A stretch of DNA of 64,000 nt from Chryseobacterium sp. Tr-659 (GCF_011752975.1 NZ_VWWP01000001.1:124001-188000), one strand, 5' to 3'. Shown: positions 7,048-15,737, numbered from the stretch's first letter. Program-made: numbers and translations. Notes: generated by a model from the sequence alone, not told the origin.

Positions 7048-7926
7048 TTAAAATTTAGCAGAAAATTCTTTAGCAAAATCTTCCAGCTTAATATTTCCTG
7101 TAACAGGAGAGCCGTGTTCAATAAAATCTTTTTGTACAACTCCCGTTCTCATTCCCCTTCCCATTTCAACATACAGATGGGCCATATCCTGAGGAAGTCC
7201 TGCCTGAAGCATTCCGTTTAAAGCATCTTCATCAGAGAATTCTACCCATGGAAGCTCAGGTTTTTCCACAGCTTTTCCTAAAACATCTGCAAAATCTGAT
7301 GCTTTTCTGACATCTCCCACAATATATCTAATGTTTTTCCCATTTTCATCTTTTACAAGCTCTTCAGCTGCAGCTTTAGCTATATCATTAGGGTGAACCA
7401 AAGGAATATTAGCTGTTCCGGGATAGTTTCCACCAATGATTCCTGCATTTTTAATGAGTGGAATATCATTGAAAAAATTATTGTAAAAATATCCCGCTCT
7501 TAAAAAAGTAAATGAGGTGTTCTCTACTTCATTATATAGTTTTTCAATATGGTGAAGACCTGCAATAGGGCCGTTTTCTACAGGAGATTCAGCACCTACA
7601 CTGCTCAGCATTACAGCTCTTTTTACTCGGGCATTTTTTAATGCTTCAGCATAGTTCTTTCCGGCATTTGTAGTATTTTCAACAATTCTATCCGGGCTGA
7701 TAGCTGGAGGTGTCATTACAAAAACGGAATCTGCTCCTTCAAAAGTCTGGGTTAAAAAATTAACATCAGTGATAGACCCGATAGCCGGGACAGCTCCTAA
7801 TGCTTCTATTTCTTGCTTTTTTGCTTCATTGCTGCTTATTACCGTAATATTATGCCCTTCCGCAGCGAGTTGTTGGGTTAATGGTTTGCCTACATTTCCT
7901 AATGATCCTGTGATTACAATTTTCAT
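7048..7926 (-). CDS. NmrA family NAD(P)-binding protein
   Basis: 292 residues from ATG 7926 (MKIVITGSLGNVGKP). The N-terminal Rossmann motif GxxGxxG is intact (GSLGNVG), and RAGYFYNNFFNDI plus PLVHPNDIAKAAAEEL are typical of the NmrA/atypical short-chain dehydrogenase group. Members act as NADPH-dependent quinone or azo reductases or as redox sensors. The frame runs on to 7983, but that extension crosses the promoter and has no family similarity. It is divergent from an HxlR regulator, a common partnership in which the HxlR protein represses the oxidoreductase until an electrophile or oxidant appears. Confidence 0.88.
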   Translation of the reverse strand: MKIVITGSLGNVGKPLTQQLAAEGHNITVISSNEAKKQEIEALGAVPAIGSITDVNFLTQTFEGADSVFVMTPPAISPDRIVENTTNAGKNYAEALKNARVKRAVMLSSVGAESPVENGPIAGLHHIEKLYNEVENTSFTFLRAGYFYNNFFNDIPLIKNAGIIGGNYPGTANIPLVHPNDIAKAAAEELVKDENGKNIRYIVGDVRKASDFADVLGKAVEKPELPWVEFSDEDALNGMLQAGLPQDMAHLYVEMGRGMRTGVVQKDFIEHGSPVTGNIKLEDFAKEFSAKF

Positions 7927-7952
7927 AATAAATATTTTTTTATTTCTGGAAA

Positions 7953-7987
7953 CAAAGTTATATTTGTACTTACTTTTATACAAGTAC
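7953..7987. promoter_or_regulatory. Back-to-back promoters with HxlR-type operator
   Basis: On the minus strand TAACTTTG (7953-7960) is a -7 box with TTG (7981-7983) exactly 20 bp upstream: a complete promoter for the NmrA-like gene. On the plus strand TATATTTG (7959-7966) is a -7 box for the HxlR gene; the two boxes share two bases. The inverted repeat GTACTT-N10-AAGTAC (7966-7987) fills the spacer of the minus promoter and abuts the plus -7 box, so a bound repressor would block both. Related HxlR operators also contain GTAC-type half-sites (family knowledge). Confidence 0.75.
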
Positions 7988-8007
7988 TTACCCTAAAGTA
8001 TGTATCA

Positions 8008-8436
8008 ATGACAGCAATCAAAGAAAGTTCTACCATTCAGGAGAACAAAAAGACCGTACAGGACTGTCCTGTGATGTATGTGATGGAAAGAATTGGCGGA
8101 TTCTGGAAACCTATTATTCTTTTCAACCTTTCTACAGGTGAGAAAAGATACAGTGAATTGAAAAAAGCAATTCCTGCCGTAACAGAAAAAATGCTGATTC
8201 AACATCTCAAACAGCTGGAAGCAGACGGCTTGATCATCAGAACAGCAAAACCTGTAGTACCGCCTCATGTGACCTATAAGCTGAGTGAAGCAGGCAATGA
8301 GTTAGCTCCAGTTATTGATGCTATGGCAGAATGGGCATTTCAGGATATGGAAAGGAATGATATTAAATGTGCTGAAGGAAACAAATATATGACCCATAAA
8401 GATCAGAATGGCTTTGGCCGGAATCTGAATAAATAA
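8008..8436 (+). CDS. HxlR family transcriptional regulator
   Basis: 142 residues with the HxlR winged helix (about 18-110): CPVMYVMERIGGFWKPIIL, the motif GEKRYSELKKAIP and MLIQHLKQLEADGLI. The conserved Cys at the start of the domain (QDCPV, about residue 20) is the thiol used by several HxlR members to sense quinones, aldehydes or disulfide stress. It lies divergent from an NmrA-like oxidoreductase with an operator-like palindrome between them, so negative autoregulation and control of the neighbour are likely. The C-terminal tail after about residue 115 is polar and probably flexible. Confidence 0.92.
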   Translation: MTAIKESSTIQENKKTVQDCPVMYVMERIGGFWKPIILFNLSTGEKRYSELKKAIPAVTEKMLIQHLKQLEADGLIIRTAKPVVPPHVTYKLSEAGNELAPVIDAMAEWAFQDMERNDIKCAEGNKYMTHKDQNGFGRNLNK

Positions 8437-8469
8437 AAAACAGACGCTTCAATTTGAAGCGCCTGTTTT
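8435..8469. terminator. Bidirectional terminator
   Basis: AAAACAG-A-CGCTTCA-ATT-TGAAGCG-C-CTGTTTT: a 14-bp stem with one mismatch and a 3-base loop, between the convergent HxlR (+) and alcohol dehydrogenase (-) genes. It has A-runs on one side and T-runs on the other. Confidence 0.85.
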
Positions 8470-8489
8470 GGTTAATATCCCGTTTCAAA

Positions 8490-9545
8490 TTACAGTGACT
8501 GCATGTCAATCACAAAACGGTATTTTACATCGCTCTTAAGCATTCTTTCATAAGCGTGATTGATATCCTGCATTTTGATCAGTTCAATATCAGAAACAAT
8601 ATTATGTTTTCCACAGAAATCTAACAATTCCTGGGTTTCAGCAATACCTCCTATTAATGATCCTGCTACAGAACGGCGCTGGAAGATCATCGGTCTTGTG
8701 CTTACTTCAGCTTCCTGAAATTCTCCCACAAACCCCACAAGAACTAATGTTCCGTTTAAAGAAAGTGTCTGCATATAAGGATTGATATCATGTTCGTAAG
8801 GAACAGTATCAATAATCAGATCGAATTTACCCTTCACAGTATTCATTTGTGAATCATCAGTAGAAATAACAACATGATCAGCTCCCAGCTGCTTGGCATC
8901 ATCGGTTTTTCCCGGGGTTCTGGAGAATAAAGTAACTTCGGCACCTAAACCTTTAGCAAGTTTAATTGCCATATGACCTAATCCGCCTAAACCTACAACA
9001 GCAACCTTAGAGTCAGGTCCCACATTCCAGTGTCTTAGTGGAGACCAGGTTGTAATTCCTGCACAAAGAAGGGGGGCTACTGCCGCAAGATCCAAATTCT
9101 CAGGAACACTTAGAACAAAATGTTCATCAACAACTACTTTTTGAGAATATCCTCCGAAAGTATGACCTCCAATATGTTTATCTTTCCCGTTGTAAGTTCC
9201 TGTAAAACCATTCAGGCAATATTGCTCAAGATCATGCTGGCAGCTGTCACAATGACCACATGAGTCTACCATACATCCTACTGCTGCAAGATCCCCGACT
9301 TTAAATTTAGAAACCTCATTTCCTACATTGGTAATTCTGCCAACAATTTCATGCCCGGGAACTACAGGATACAAAGATCCGCCCCAGTCATTTCTTGCCG
9401 TGTGAAGATCCGAGTGGCAAACTCCGCAGTATAGAATTTCTATCTCTACATCTTTTGCCGTAACCTCTCTTCTCTCAATATTCATTTCTTTCAGATCTGC
9501 TGTGGTGGATTCCGCACCATAAGCTTTTACTGTAATTGTACTCAT
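8490..9545 (-). CDS. Zinc-dependent NAD(P) alcohol dehydrogenase
   Basis: 351 residues, medium-chain dehydrogenase of the YahK/cinnamyl alcohol dehydrogenase type. Catalytic zinc site: CGVCHSDLH, GHEIVG and a later Cys in LLCAG. Structural zinc: a four-Cys run in CMVDSCGHCDSCQHDLEQYC. Rossmann motif GLGGLGHMA. It reduces aldehydes or oxidises primary alcohols, usually with NADP(H). It is preceded by a cupin gene (24 bases between them) on the same strand and both are divergent from an AraC regulator, the usual arrangement for aldehyde-detoxification loci. Confidence 0.93.
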   Translation of the reverse strand: MSTITVKAYGAESTTADLKEMNIERREVTAKDVEIEILYCGVCHSDLHTARNDWGGSLYPVVPGHEIVGRITNVGNEVSKFKVGDLAAVGCMVDSCGHCDSCQHDLEQYCLNGFTGTYNGKDKHIGGHTFGGYSQKVVVDEHFVLSVPENLDLAAVAPLLCAGITTWSPLRHWNVGPDSKVAVVGLGGLGHMAIKLAKGLGAEVTLFSRTPGKTDDAKQLGADHVVISTDDSQMNTVKGKFDLIIDTVPYEHDINPYMQTLSLNGTLVLVGFVGEFQEAEVSTRPMIFQRRSVAGSLIGGIAETQELLDFCGKHNIVSDIELIKMQDINHAYERMLKSDVKYRFVIDMQSL

Positions 9546-9569
9546 TGTTTATTTAATTTAAGTTGAAGT

Positions 9570-9980
9570 TTACATTGATAAATTGTTATATTCCTCATCC
9601 GTTACAGGTTCCAGCCATTCCACAACACCATTTTGAGTATTGGTATTAATGGCGATATGTATGAATTCACTGTTCGGAGCAGCTCCGTGCCAATGGATCA
9701 CATCAGGAAGGATATTCACAACATCTCCCGCGTGTAAAACCTGTGCAGGTTTTCCCTTTTCCTGGTAAAATCCTGTTCCTGAAGTTACGATTAAAATTTG
9801 TCCGCCACTATGAGAATGCCAGTTATTTCTGCATCCCGGTTCAAAGGTGACATTTCCTATCTGGCAGTTCAGTATATCCTCATTAGGTTTCAGGATATGA
9901 ACCCATGCTGTTCCTCCGGAAAAATAATCAGAGGGGGCTTTTTCTCCTTTCGGAAAAATGTTGGTATTAAAAGTTTCCAT
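9570..9980 (-). CDS. Cupin domain protein
   Basis: 136 residues forming a single cupin barrel. The metal motif is clear: GCRNNWHSHSGGQILIVTSG (His, His, Gln) and, later, HAGDVVNILPDVIHWHGA (His). This pattern matches the cupins often annotated as mandelonitrile-lyase-like or carboxymuconolactone-associated, for which activities have been shown only in a few members. It is the first gene of the operon with the alcohol dehydrogenase and is divergent from the AraC regulator at 10112, which probably controls both. Confidence 0.88.
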   Translation of the reverse strand: METFNTNIFPKGEKAPSDYFSGGTAWVHILKPNEDILNCQIGNVTFEPGCRNNWHSHSGGQILIVTSGTGFYQEKGKPAQVLHAGDVVNILPDVIHWHGAAPNSEFIHIAINTNTQNGVVEWLEPVTDEEYNNLSM

Positions 9981-10081
9981 AACAGTACAAAAGTCGAAAC
10001 TTTCACATAAACCAGACTTATACAGATTACCGATTTACTTACCAATTTTACCGACACCTTATCAGTTACAAAGGAAAGTGT

Positions 10082-10089
10082 TAATTTTG
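10082..10089 (+). promoter_or_regulatory. -7 promoter element of the AraC gene
   Basis: TAATTTTG fits TAnnTTTG, 22 bases before the ATG at 10112. No clear -33 TTG is seen at the usual distance. The divergent cupin promoter must lie in the same 131-bp interval but could not be pinned. Confidence 0.4.
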
Positions 10090-10111
10090 AATAAGATTTA
10101 AAATATATCCC

Positions 10112-11014
10112 ATGGCAAATCAGGAAGTTGAAAGAATTAACAGTATTTCAGATTACAATAAAATGACCCATAATGAAACGCTGCATCCGCTGGTAAGTGT
10201 GGTTGATTTCTCAAAGTCTCCCGCCATTTGCAGCTACAGAAGAACGTACGCATTTTATACGGTTTTTCTGAAAGATGTGGTTTGTGGAGATATGTATTAC
10301 GGAAAACACAGTTATGATTATCAGGAAGGGACGTTGGTTTTTATTGCGCCTGGCCAGGTAAGCGGGGTAAAAAATGACGGCAGCCCGATTCAGCCCGGAG
10401 GATATGCTTTATTATTTCATCCCGATCTTATCAAAGGAACCAATTTAGGAAAGCATATTAAAGATTATTCATTCTTTTCTTATGATGTACATGAAGCTTT
10501 GCACCTTTCTGAAAAAGAAAGAGAAATTGTATTGGAATGCTTTAAAAATATAAGACTGGAACTGGAACAGCCTATCGATAAACATAGCAAATCTCTGGTA
10601 GTCAACAATATTGAACTGTTTTTAAATTACTGTATGCGTTTTTATGACCGTCAGTTTATTACCAGAGATCATGTGAATCAGGGAGTGATCGGGAAATTTG
10701 AAAATCTGGTTGATGATTATTTAAAATCAGATAACCCTAAGAATATAGGTTTCCCGATGGTAAATTATTTTGCAGAGAAACTGAATCTTTCTGCCAATTA
10801 TTTCGGTGATCTCATCAAAAAAGAACTGGGCGTTTCCGCACAGGAATTTATCCATAATAAATTAATTGATGTTGCTAAAGAACAGATCTTGGAGGAAGAA
10901 AAAACGATCAGTGAAATTTCTTATGATTTAGGGTTTAAGTATCCACAGCATTTTACAAGACTTTTCAAAACAAAAGTAGGCGTTTCACCCAGCGAATATA
11001 AAACGCTGAACTGA
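10112..11014 (+). CDS. AraC family transcriptional regulator
   Basis: 300 residues: an N-terminal cupin-like sensing domain (about 20-170) and a C-terminal AraC DNA-binding domain with two helix-turn-helix units (about 200-300). The second has the family signature ISEISYDLGFKYPQHFTRLFK..GVSPSEYK. Divergent from the cupin/alcohol dehydrogenase operon, which it probably activates. The sensed compound cannot be read from the sequence; an aldehyde or alcohol is plausible from the neighbours. Confidence 0.93.
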   Translation: MANQEVERINSISDYNKMTHNETLHPLVSVVDFSKSPAICSYRRTYAFYTVFLKDVVCGDMYYGKHSYDYQEGTLVFIAPGQVSGVKNDGSPIQPGGYALLFHPDLIKGTNLGKHIKDYSFFSYDVHEALHLSEKEREIVLECFKNIRLELEQPIDKHSKSLVVNNIELFLNYCMRFYDRQFITRDHVNQGVIGKFENLVDDYLKSDNPKNIGFPMVNYFAEKLNLSANYFGDLIKKELGVSAQEFIHNKLIDVAKEQILEEEKTISEISYDLGFKYPQHFTRLFKTKVGVSPSEYKTLN

Positions 11015-11041
11015 TTTTTAACACGAATGTTGTGTTAAAAA
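11015..11041 (+). terminator. AT-rich hairpin after the AraC gene
   Basis: TTTTTAACAC-(7)-GTGTTAAAAA: perfect 10-bp arms starting right at the stop codon. Its low GC makes a weak terminator; it could instead be a protein-binding palindrome upstream of the carboxylesterase. Confidence 0.45.
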
Positions 11042-11124
11042 AAATTAATTATACCTGCAAATTTTTTTTATTTTCAAAAAAACAAAAGTACATTTAAAGA
11101 GAAAAGTTTTCACATTTCTTCAAG

Positions 11125-12462
11125 ATGAATACATATCAGAAAGGAACTCATGTTTTTGAAACCCATTTCGGAAGAATCATAGCATTAAAAGAAGAAGGCG
11201 TTATTAAGGCCAAAAGTATCCGTTATGCCCATTCTGGTAGATTTCAGAAGCCTGTTCCTGAGGAGCCTTCTGTTTCAGATATTGTTTTTCCGGATAAAAC
11301 GCCGGTCTGTCCCCAGGTATTAAGTCCTTTGGTAGAAAAAATGATCGGAGCTACTCCTGTTGAAACCTTTGAAGCAGATGAATCAACCCAGTTTCTTTCA
11401 ATAATCCGGCCCGAAGACGTTAATAAAAATGACAAACTTCCTGTTGTTGTATGGATTCACGGAGGTTCCCATGAAATAGGCTGTGGTGATCTTACTACCG
11501 CTGATCCTTCAGAGTGGGTAAAAGAACAACAGATTATGGTGGTTACTGTTTCCTATCGGTTAGGACTCTTTGGTTTCTTAGGCGGTGATGAAAAAAGACC
11601 TTCAAATCTTGGATTATTCGATATGATCGAAGCTTTGAGATGGATAAAAAAGTATATTGCTGATTTTGGTGGAGATGAAAAAAATATTACACTTCTGGGG
11701 CAATCTTCCGGTGGTGATGCTATTGCTCATTTAATGATATCGGAGGGTACGGAAGGCTTATTTCAGCGGGTAATAATTCAGAGTGCCCCTTTGGGACTTC
11801 GTCATAAAAGACAGAAAATGTCTGCAGAATTTCTAAAGAAAACAGAACCATTGAAAGATGAAACGGATGTGTTGAAAATGATGGATGAATATGGGAAATT
11901 TGTGCCGTCCGTAATGAAATATGGTTTAAAAGCAGTAATGCCTTTTGGTATCCAATATGGATTTCCACCTTTATGCAGAGAAGAAGAATCTGTATTGAAA
12001 TGGAATGAGAATGCTATAAAATATGATGTTTTGATTGGTCTGAATAACGACGAAACAGCATTTTATCTCAAAACTTCAGAAGCTTTAAATAAATACTTCG
12101 GAAAGGGATTCGGATTAAAAATCATGGATAAAACCGTGGAAAAAACAACAGAATTTATTTATGGAGAGCCTGCAAAAAAATTTGCTGAGAATCTGGCTAA
12201 GGGCGGCGGAAATGTTTATTTTTTCAGAATTCATTCGAAAGTAAAGAATAATCATATTGGTGCTTCCCATTGCATAGATCTGCCACTAATTTTCGGTAAC
12301 GAATCTGCCTGGAAATCCTCTGAAATGCTGAAAGGTATTCCCTGGAAGCAAATTCATGAAAACGGAAAAAAATTAAGAGCGCTATGGGCGGAATTTGCCC
12401 GCAGCGGAAAAATCTCAGATCATTCCGAAAGGCCGGAAATCCTGGCACTCCGAAAAGTTTGA
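11125..12462 (+). CDS. Type B carboxylesterase
   Basis: 445 residues, no signal peptide, so probably cytoplasmic. Carboxylesterase type B features: oxyanion loop VVWIHGGSHEIGCG, nucleophile elbow GGDEKNITLLGQSSGGD (Ser in GQSSGG), acidic residue in NNDETAFYL, and catalytic His in GASHCIDLPLIFG. It is shorter than many family members (about 500), with a reduced lid region. It hydrolyses carboxylic esters; substrate unknown. It follows the AraC gene on the same strand with 110 bp between; no recognised -7 box was found. Confidence 0.9.
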   Translation: MNTYQKGTHVFETHFGRIIALKEEGVIKAKSIRYAHSGRFQKPVPEEPSVSDIVFPDKTPVCPQVLSPLVEKMIGATPVETFEADESTQFLSIIRPEDVNKNDKLPVVVWIHGGSHEIGCGDLTTADPSEWVKEQQIMVVTVSYRLGLFGFLGGDEKRPSNLGLFDMIEALRWIKKYIADFGGDEKNITLLGQSSGGDAIAHLMISEGTEGLFQRVIIQSAPLGLRHKRQKMSAEFLKKTEPLKDETDVLKMMDEYGKFVPSVMKYGLKAVMPFGIQYGFPPLCREEESVLKWNENAIKYDVLIGLNNDETAFYLKTSEALNKYFGKGFGLKIMDKTVEKTTEFIYGEPAKKFAENLAKGGGNVYFFRIHSKVKNNHIGASHCIDLPLIFGNESAWKSSEMLKGIPWKQIHENGKKLRALWAEFARSGKISDHSERPEILALRKV

Positions 12463-12713
12463 TTTCTTATTTATCCACAATGATGGAATACTTTTGAGCC
12501 TTAGGCTTCCCAACCATTCCGGATTTTTATTAAAAACTTCAGCTGAAGATGTGTTATTCCCATCCTTTTGACGGGGTGGTTCACCGGATTTCGAATATTT
12601 ATTTTAAATTTTATTAATTATGTGTGTTAAATTGTGTAATTGATATTAAATATATATGTATAATTGTTATTTTTAACGTATATTTAAAAACATAACCATA
12701 AAAAATAATAATT

Positions 12714-12881
12714 ATGAAAACAAACAAAGAATTCAAAGTAAGAAAGCTTACCCGTGGGGAGCTGAAGGGTTTAACCGCTGGAAATATCAACATAGGTAAA
12801 GTATGCTGTACTTCCACTGAAGATGGGCAATGTTGTGAATGGGCTAAAGAGATTTGGTATTGCCAATACATCTATTGTTAA
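12714..12881 (+). CDS. Bacteriocin-like GG-leader Cys-rich peptide
   Basis: A 55-residue ORF starting MKTNKEFKVRKLTRGELKGL and continuing TAGNINIGKVCC. The first 23 residues look like the double-glycine-type leader of Bacteroidota natural-product precursors (K-L-[ST]-[RK]-x-E-L-K-x-[LI]-x-x-G), here with Ala-Gly in place of Gly-Gly. The putative 32-residue core has six cysteines in two CC pairs plus two singles, and two Trp. Such peptides are annotated as bacteriocin-like, with activity unproven. No maturation enzyme or peptidase-containing transporter is adjacent. A terminator follows, which supports a real monocistronic gene. Too short to be caught by ordinary length cut-offs. Confidence 0.75.
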   Translation: MKTNKEFKVRKLTRGELKGLTAGNINIGKVCCTSTEDGQCCEWAKEIWYCQYIYC

Positions 12882-12911
12882 GATTCTATCCCAAATTCTG
12901 ACAGAAATAAC

Positions 12912-12943
12912 AGGCATATATGATTTTCATGTATGCCTTTTTA
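12912..12943. terminator. Terminator after the GG-leader peptide gene
   Basis: Arms 12912-12923 and 12927-12938 pair over 12 bp with one mismatch (AGGCATAtATGA/TCATgTATGCCT), loop TTT, then TTTATT. It also lies just beyond the end of the convergent amylase gene. Confidence 0.82.
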
Positions 12944-12954
12944 TTATAAGAATT

Positions 12955-14427
12955 TTATTCAGGGACCCAGACGCTTACGTTTCCTGCCGGCACGGGGAAG
13001 TCTCCCCAGCCATTTTCATTGATAACTACTTTATTTTTAAATCTTTTCAAAAGATCTTTGAATTTTTTTCCACTATAAAATTTTCCCATTTCCATAGGCT
13101 TGTTGTAAGCATCTTTGTTGCTTAAAACTACCGCACATCCGGGATGTTCCTCATCTCCTTCCCGCACCCATCCGAGGCAATTGGCATCTTCAAAATAATC
13201 TCGCTGTTCACCATATGCATAATCTTTCCTGGCTTTGAGGAGCTGCTCAATACCATCTACCTTCGGCATGAAAATTTCCTGATCATTTCCCGATTTATCT
13301 TTATCAACATAATGAGCTCCATACAAATCAGGATAAAAAATACACGGATAGCCGTCTTTTCTCAATAAGATTAAAGCATAAGCAATGGGTTTGAACCATG
13401 GTTCAACAGGAGCTTCAAGATCTTGTAAAGGTTGAGTGTCATGATTAGCCACTAGGCTTACGGAGTGCATCGGATCAGCCTGAGTAAGAGTTTCATCAAA
13501 AATCCTGCGAAGGTCATAAGAATTTCCTTCTTTGGAAGCCGTATGGAAATTATTTTGTAATGAACTGTCAAAAAGACTCATACAGCCTTCCGTTACTTCA
13601 ATATATTTCTGAAGTAAATGAAGATATCCGGGAGCCCAGTATTCTCCAACGGCGAAAATATTTTTTTCAGTGTTGGAACGAAGCAGCGTAATCCATTCCT
13701 TATAAAAATCAAAAGAAATATGTTTTAAAGCATCCAGTCTTACCCCATCAAAATCGATCTGATCAAAATACCATTTTGCCCAGTTATTAAGTTCTTCGCG
13801 TACAAAAGGATTTCTATGTTCAATGTCATTGTACATCAGATAATCATAGTTCCCCTTTTCGTCGTCTATCATTTCTTCCCAATCGTCTCCGTATTCAGAC
13901 TGTATCTTATAAATATGGGATTCCATTCCTTCCGCATAATCTACGCCGCTAAAGCACGTGAAGTTCCATTCAAAATCAGAATATTTTTTTCCTCTTCCGG
14001 GAAATATAAATTTAGTATAGGATTGTATTTCAATAATATCGGAAATCACCTTTTCCCTGTTTTCTTCATCTACTTTTACCGCATTGAATTTTTCCAGTTC
14101 ATCGCCGCCCGCTTTATGTCCCAGAACAATATCTACAATAACTTCTATGTTCTGCTTCTTTAATGCTTTAATGGCTTTTATGTAGTTGTTTTTAGTGCCA
14201 TATTTTGTAGGAATTGTTCCTTTCTGATCAAATTCACCAAGGTCGTATAAATCATAAGAATCATATCCTACGGAGTATCCGCCATTTGTTCCTTTGTAGG
14301 CCGGAGGTAGCCAGGCGGATGTGATTCCCAGTTTTGCTAAATATCCGGCTTGTTTTTCGGCTTCTTTCCATAACTTTCCGTCTCCTTCAGAATACCAGTG
14401 GAAAAACTGAATCATGGTTGGGTTCAT
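12955..14427 (-). CDS. Cytoplasmic alpha-amylase (GH13)
   Basis: 490 residues from ATG 14427 (MNPTMIQFFHWYSEGDG). GH13 catalytic motifs: nucleophile Asp in FDGVRLDALKHI (about 232), acid/base Glu in AVGEYW (about 262), and the transition-state Asp in SLVANHDTQPL (about 330); region I is DIVLGHKAGGD with Lys-Ala in place of the usual N-H. No signal peptide, so it probably acts on internal or imported alpha-glucans, as in GH13_5 enzymes. The frame extends to 14460, but the extra 11 residues match nothing. Lies 44 bp after the DNA polymerase IV gene. Confidence 0.93.
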   Translation of the reverse strand: MNPTMIQFFHWYSEGDGKLWKEAEKQAGYLAKLGITSAWLPPAYKGTNGGYSVGYDSYDLYDLGEFDQKGTIPTKYGTKNNYIKAIKALKKQNIEVIVDIVLGHKAGGDELEKFNAVKVDEENREKVISDIIEIQSYTKFIFPGRGKKYSDFEWNFTCFSGVDYAEGMESHIYKIQSEYGDDWEEMIDDEKGNYDYLMYNDIEHRNPFVREELNNWAKWYFDQIDFDGVRLDALKHISFDFYKEWITLLRSNTEKNIFAVGEYWAPGYLHLLQKYIEVTEGCMSLFDSSLQNNFHTASKEGNSYDLRRIFDETLTQADPMHSVSLVANHDTQPLQDLEAPVEPWFKPIAYALILLRKDGYPCIFYPDLYGAHYVDKDKSGNDQEIFMPKVDGIEQLLKARKDYAYGEQRDYFEDANCLGWVREGDEEHPGCAVVLSNKDAYNKPMEMGKFYSGKKFKDLLKRFKNKVVINENGWGDFPVPAGNVSVWVPE

Positions 14428-14471
14428 AAATTTGCAGGTTTGGTGAATACAAGTTAGCAAAAAAATATGAC

Positions 14472-15569
14472 CTACTGATTCTCAAATTCCTCAAACGGGA
14501 TTTTTAGTTGAACAGAAATCTGTTTTTTTTCTTCCGTATTCAGATGGGAGAGAGATAACCCTAACAGGCGTACAGCCTTATCAAAAGGACGAAGCTCCCA
14601 AAGTTTTCTTCCGGTATTAAAATATTGTTCGGAAGATGTAAAATAATCCTCCCGGGTGATGCTTCGTGTGAAAAGAGAGAAATCTTTATATTTAATTTTT
14701 AAGGTTAAGGTTCTTCCCAGAATATTATTTTTTTGCAGACGTTGATGAAGTTCCTGAGCCAGGCTTTCAAGCTTTTCATTGATCTGCTGTTCATCAAAAA
14801 GATCTTCGAAAAATGTTCTTTCTACAGCAACGCTTTTTTGGATCCGATGAGGTTTTACTTCTGAAGTATGAATGCCGCGTACCACATTGTAATAATGTTT
14901 TCCGGACTTTCCAAAAAGTTTTATCAGTTCTTCAAGAGATCTTTTCTTTAAATCTTTTCCTTTGTAAATTCCTAAACTAAACATTTTGTTGGCCGTAACC
15001 TTTCCAACTCCATAAAATTTTTCAACCGGAAGTTCCTCTAAGAAGTTTTCCACCTTATCCGGGTGAATGGTTTTCTGCCCGTTGGGCTTATTGATATCAG
15101 AAGCTACTTTAGCCAGAAATTTATTGACAGAAATCCCGGCAGAAGCTGTGAGACCGGTTTCTTCAAATATTTTCTGACGAATCTCCCTGGCAATCTGATT
15201 GGCAGATTCTATTCCCTTTTTGTTTTCGGTAACATCCAGATAGGCTTCATCCAATGAAAGAGGTTCCACCAGATCAGTATATTCATAGAAAATTTCACGT
15301 ATTTTTTTGGAAATTTCTTTATATCTGGCAAAACGGGGAGGGACAAATATAAGGTGAGGACACTTTTCTTTAGCTGTTTTGCTGGGCATTGCAGACCGTA
15401 CCCCGAACTTTCTGGCTTCATAGCTTGCGGCTGCAACCACACCACGATGCTGACCGCCTACTGCAATAGCTTTGCCTTTAAGAGTAGGGTTGTCATGCTG
15501 CTCCACAGAAGCATAGAATGCATCCATATCCACATGAATAATTTTACGAAGCGGCAAAGAAAAATCCAT
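14472..15569 (-). CDS. dinB: DNA polymerase IV
   Basis: 365 residues from the second Met (MDFSLPLRKIIHVDMDAFYASVE). Y-family polymerase with the palm metal motifs HVDMDAF and SLDEAYLDVT, a thumb with helix-hairpin-helix KFYGVGKVTANKMFSLGI, and a little-finger domain at the C terminus. Error-prone translesion synthesis. An ATG two codons earlier (15575) is also possible. Full length, lacking an obvious beta-clamp motif at the very end beyond QLKIPFEEF. Same strand as the amylase downstream, possibly cotranscribed. Confidence 0.95.
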   Translation of the reverse strand: MDFSLPLRKIIHVDMDAFYASVEQHDNPTLKGKAIAVGGQHRGVVAAASYEARKFGVRSAMPSKTAKEKCPHLIFVPPRFARYKEISKKIREIFYEYTDLVEPLSLDEAYLDVTENKKGIESANQIAREIRQKIFEETGLTASAGISVNKFLAKVASDINKPNGQKTIHPDKVENFLEELPVEKFYGVGKVTANKMFSLGIYKGKDLKKRSLEELIKLFGKSGKHYYNVVRGIHTSEVKPHRIQKSVAVERTFFEDLFDEQQINEKLESLAQELHQRLQKNNILGRTLTLKIKYKDFSLFTRSITREDYFTSSEQYFNTGRKLWELRPFDKAVRLLGLSLSHLNTEEKKQISVQLKIPFEEFENQ

Positions 15570-15599
15570 ACACAAAGATATGGATTCCTTTATTTATAG

Positions 15600-15737
15600 A
15601 AGGAAGTTAGAAGCTGGAAGAGAGAAGTTAATATTAGTTGATAAGGAAATTGAAGAACTGCTCACCAAATAATAAAAACGCAGTAGTAATTATTAACGCG
15701 TCAGTAGCTTCCATCTCCCGCCTTCCATCCTCACTCT
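15600..15737. repeat. Purine-rich intergenic inverted repeat
   Basis: The interval between dinB and the GNAT gene holds a purine-rich stretch at about 15600-15630 (GAAGTTAGAAGCTGGAAGAG) and its imperfect reverse complement at about 15708-15737 (GTAGCTTCCATCTCCCGCC). Stretches of GGAAG/TTAGAAG units like these recur in flavobacterial intergenic regions (recollection). No coding potential was found. Confidence 0.45.

Noticed and set aside
12463-12713. Possible coding remnant on the minus strand between the carboxylesterase and the GG-leader peptide
   Set aside because: Readable frames of about 30-40 codons exist, but none has a start or a recognisable motif; chance frames are enough.
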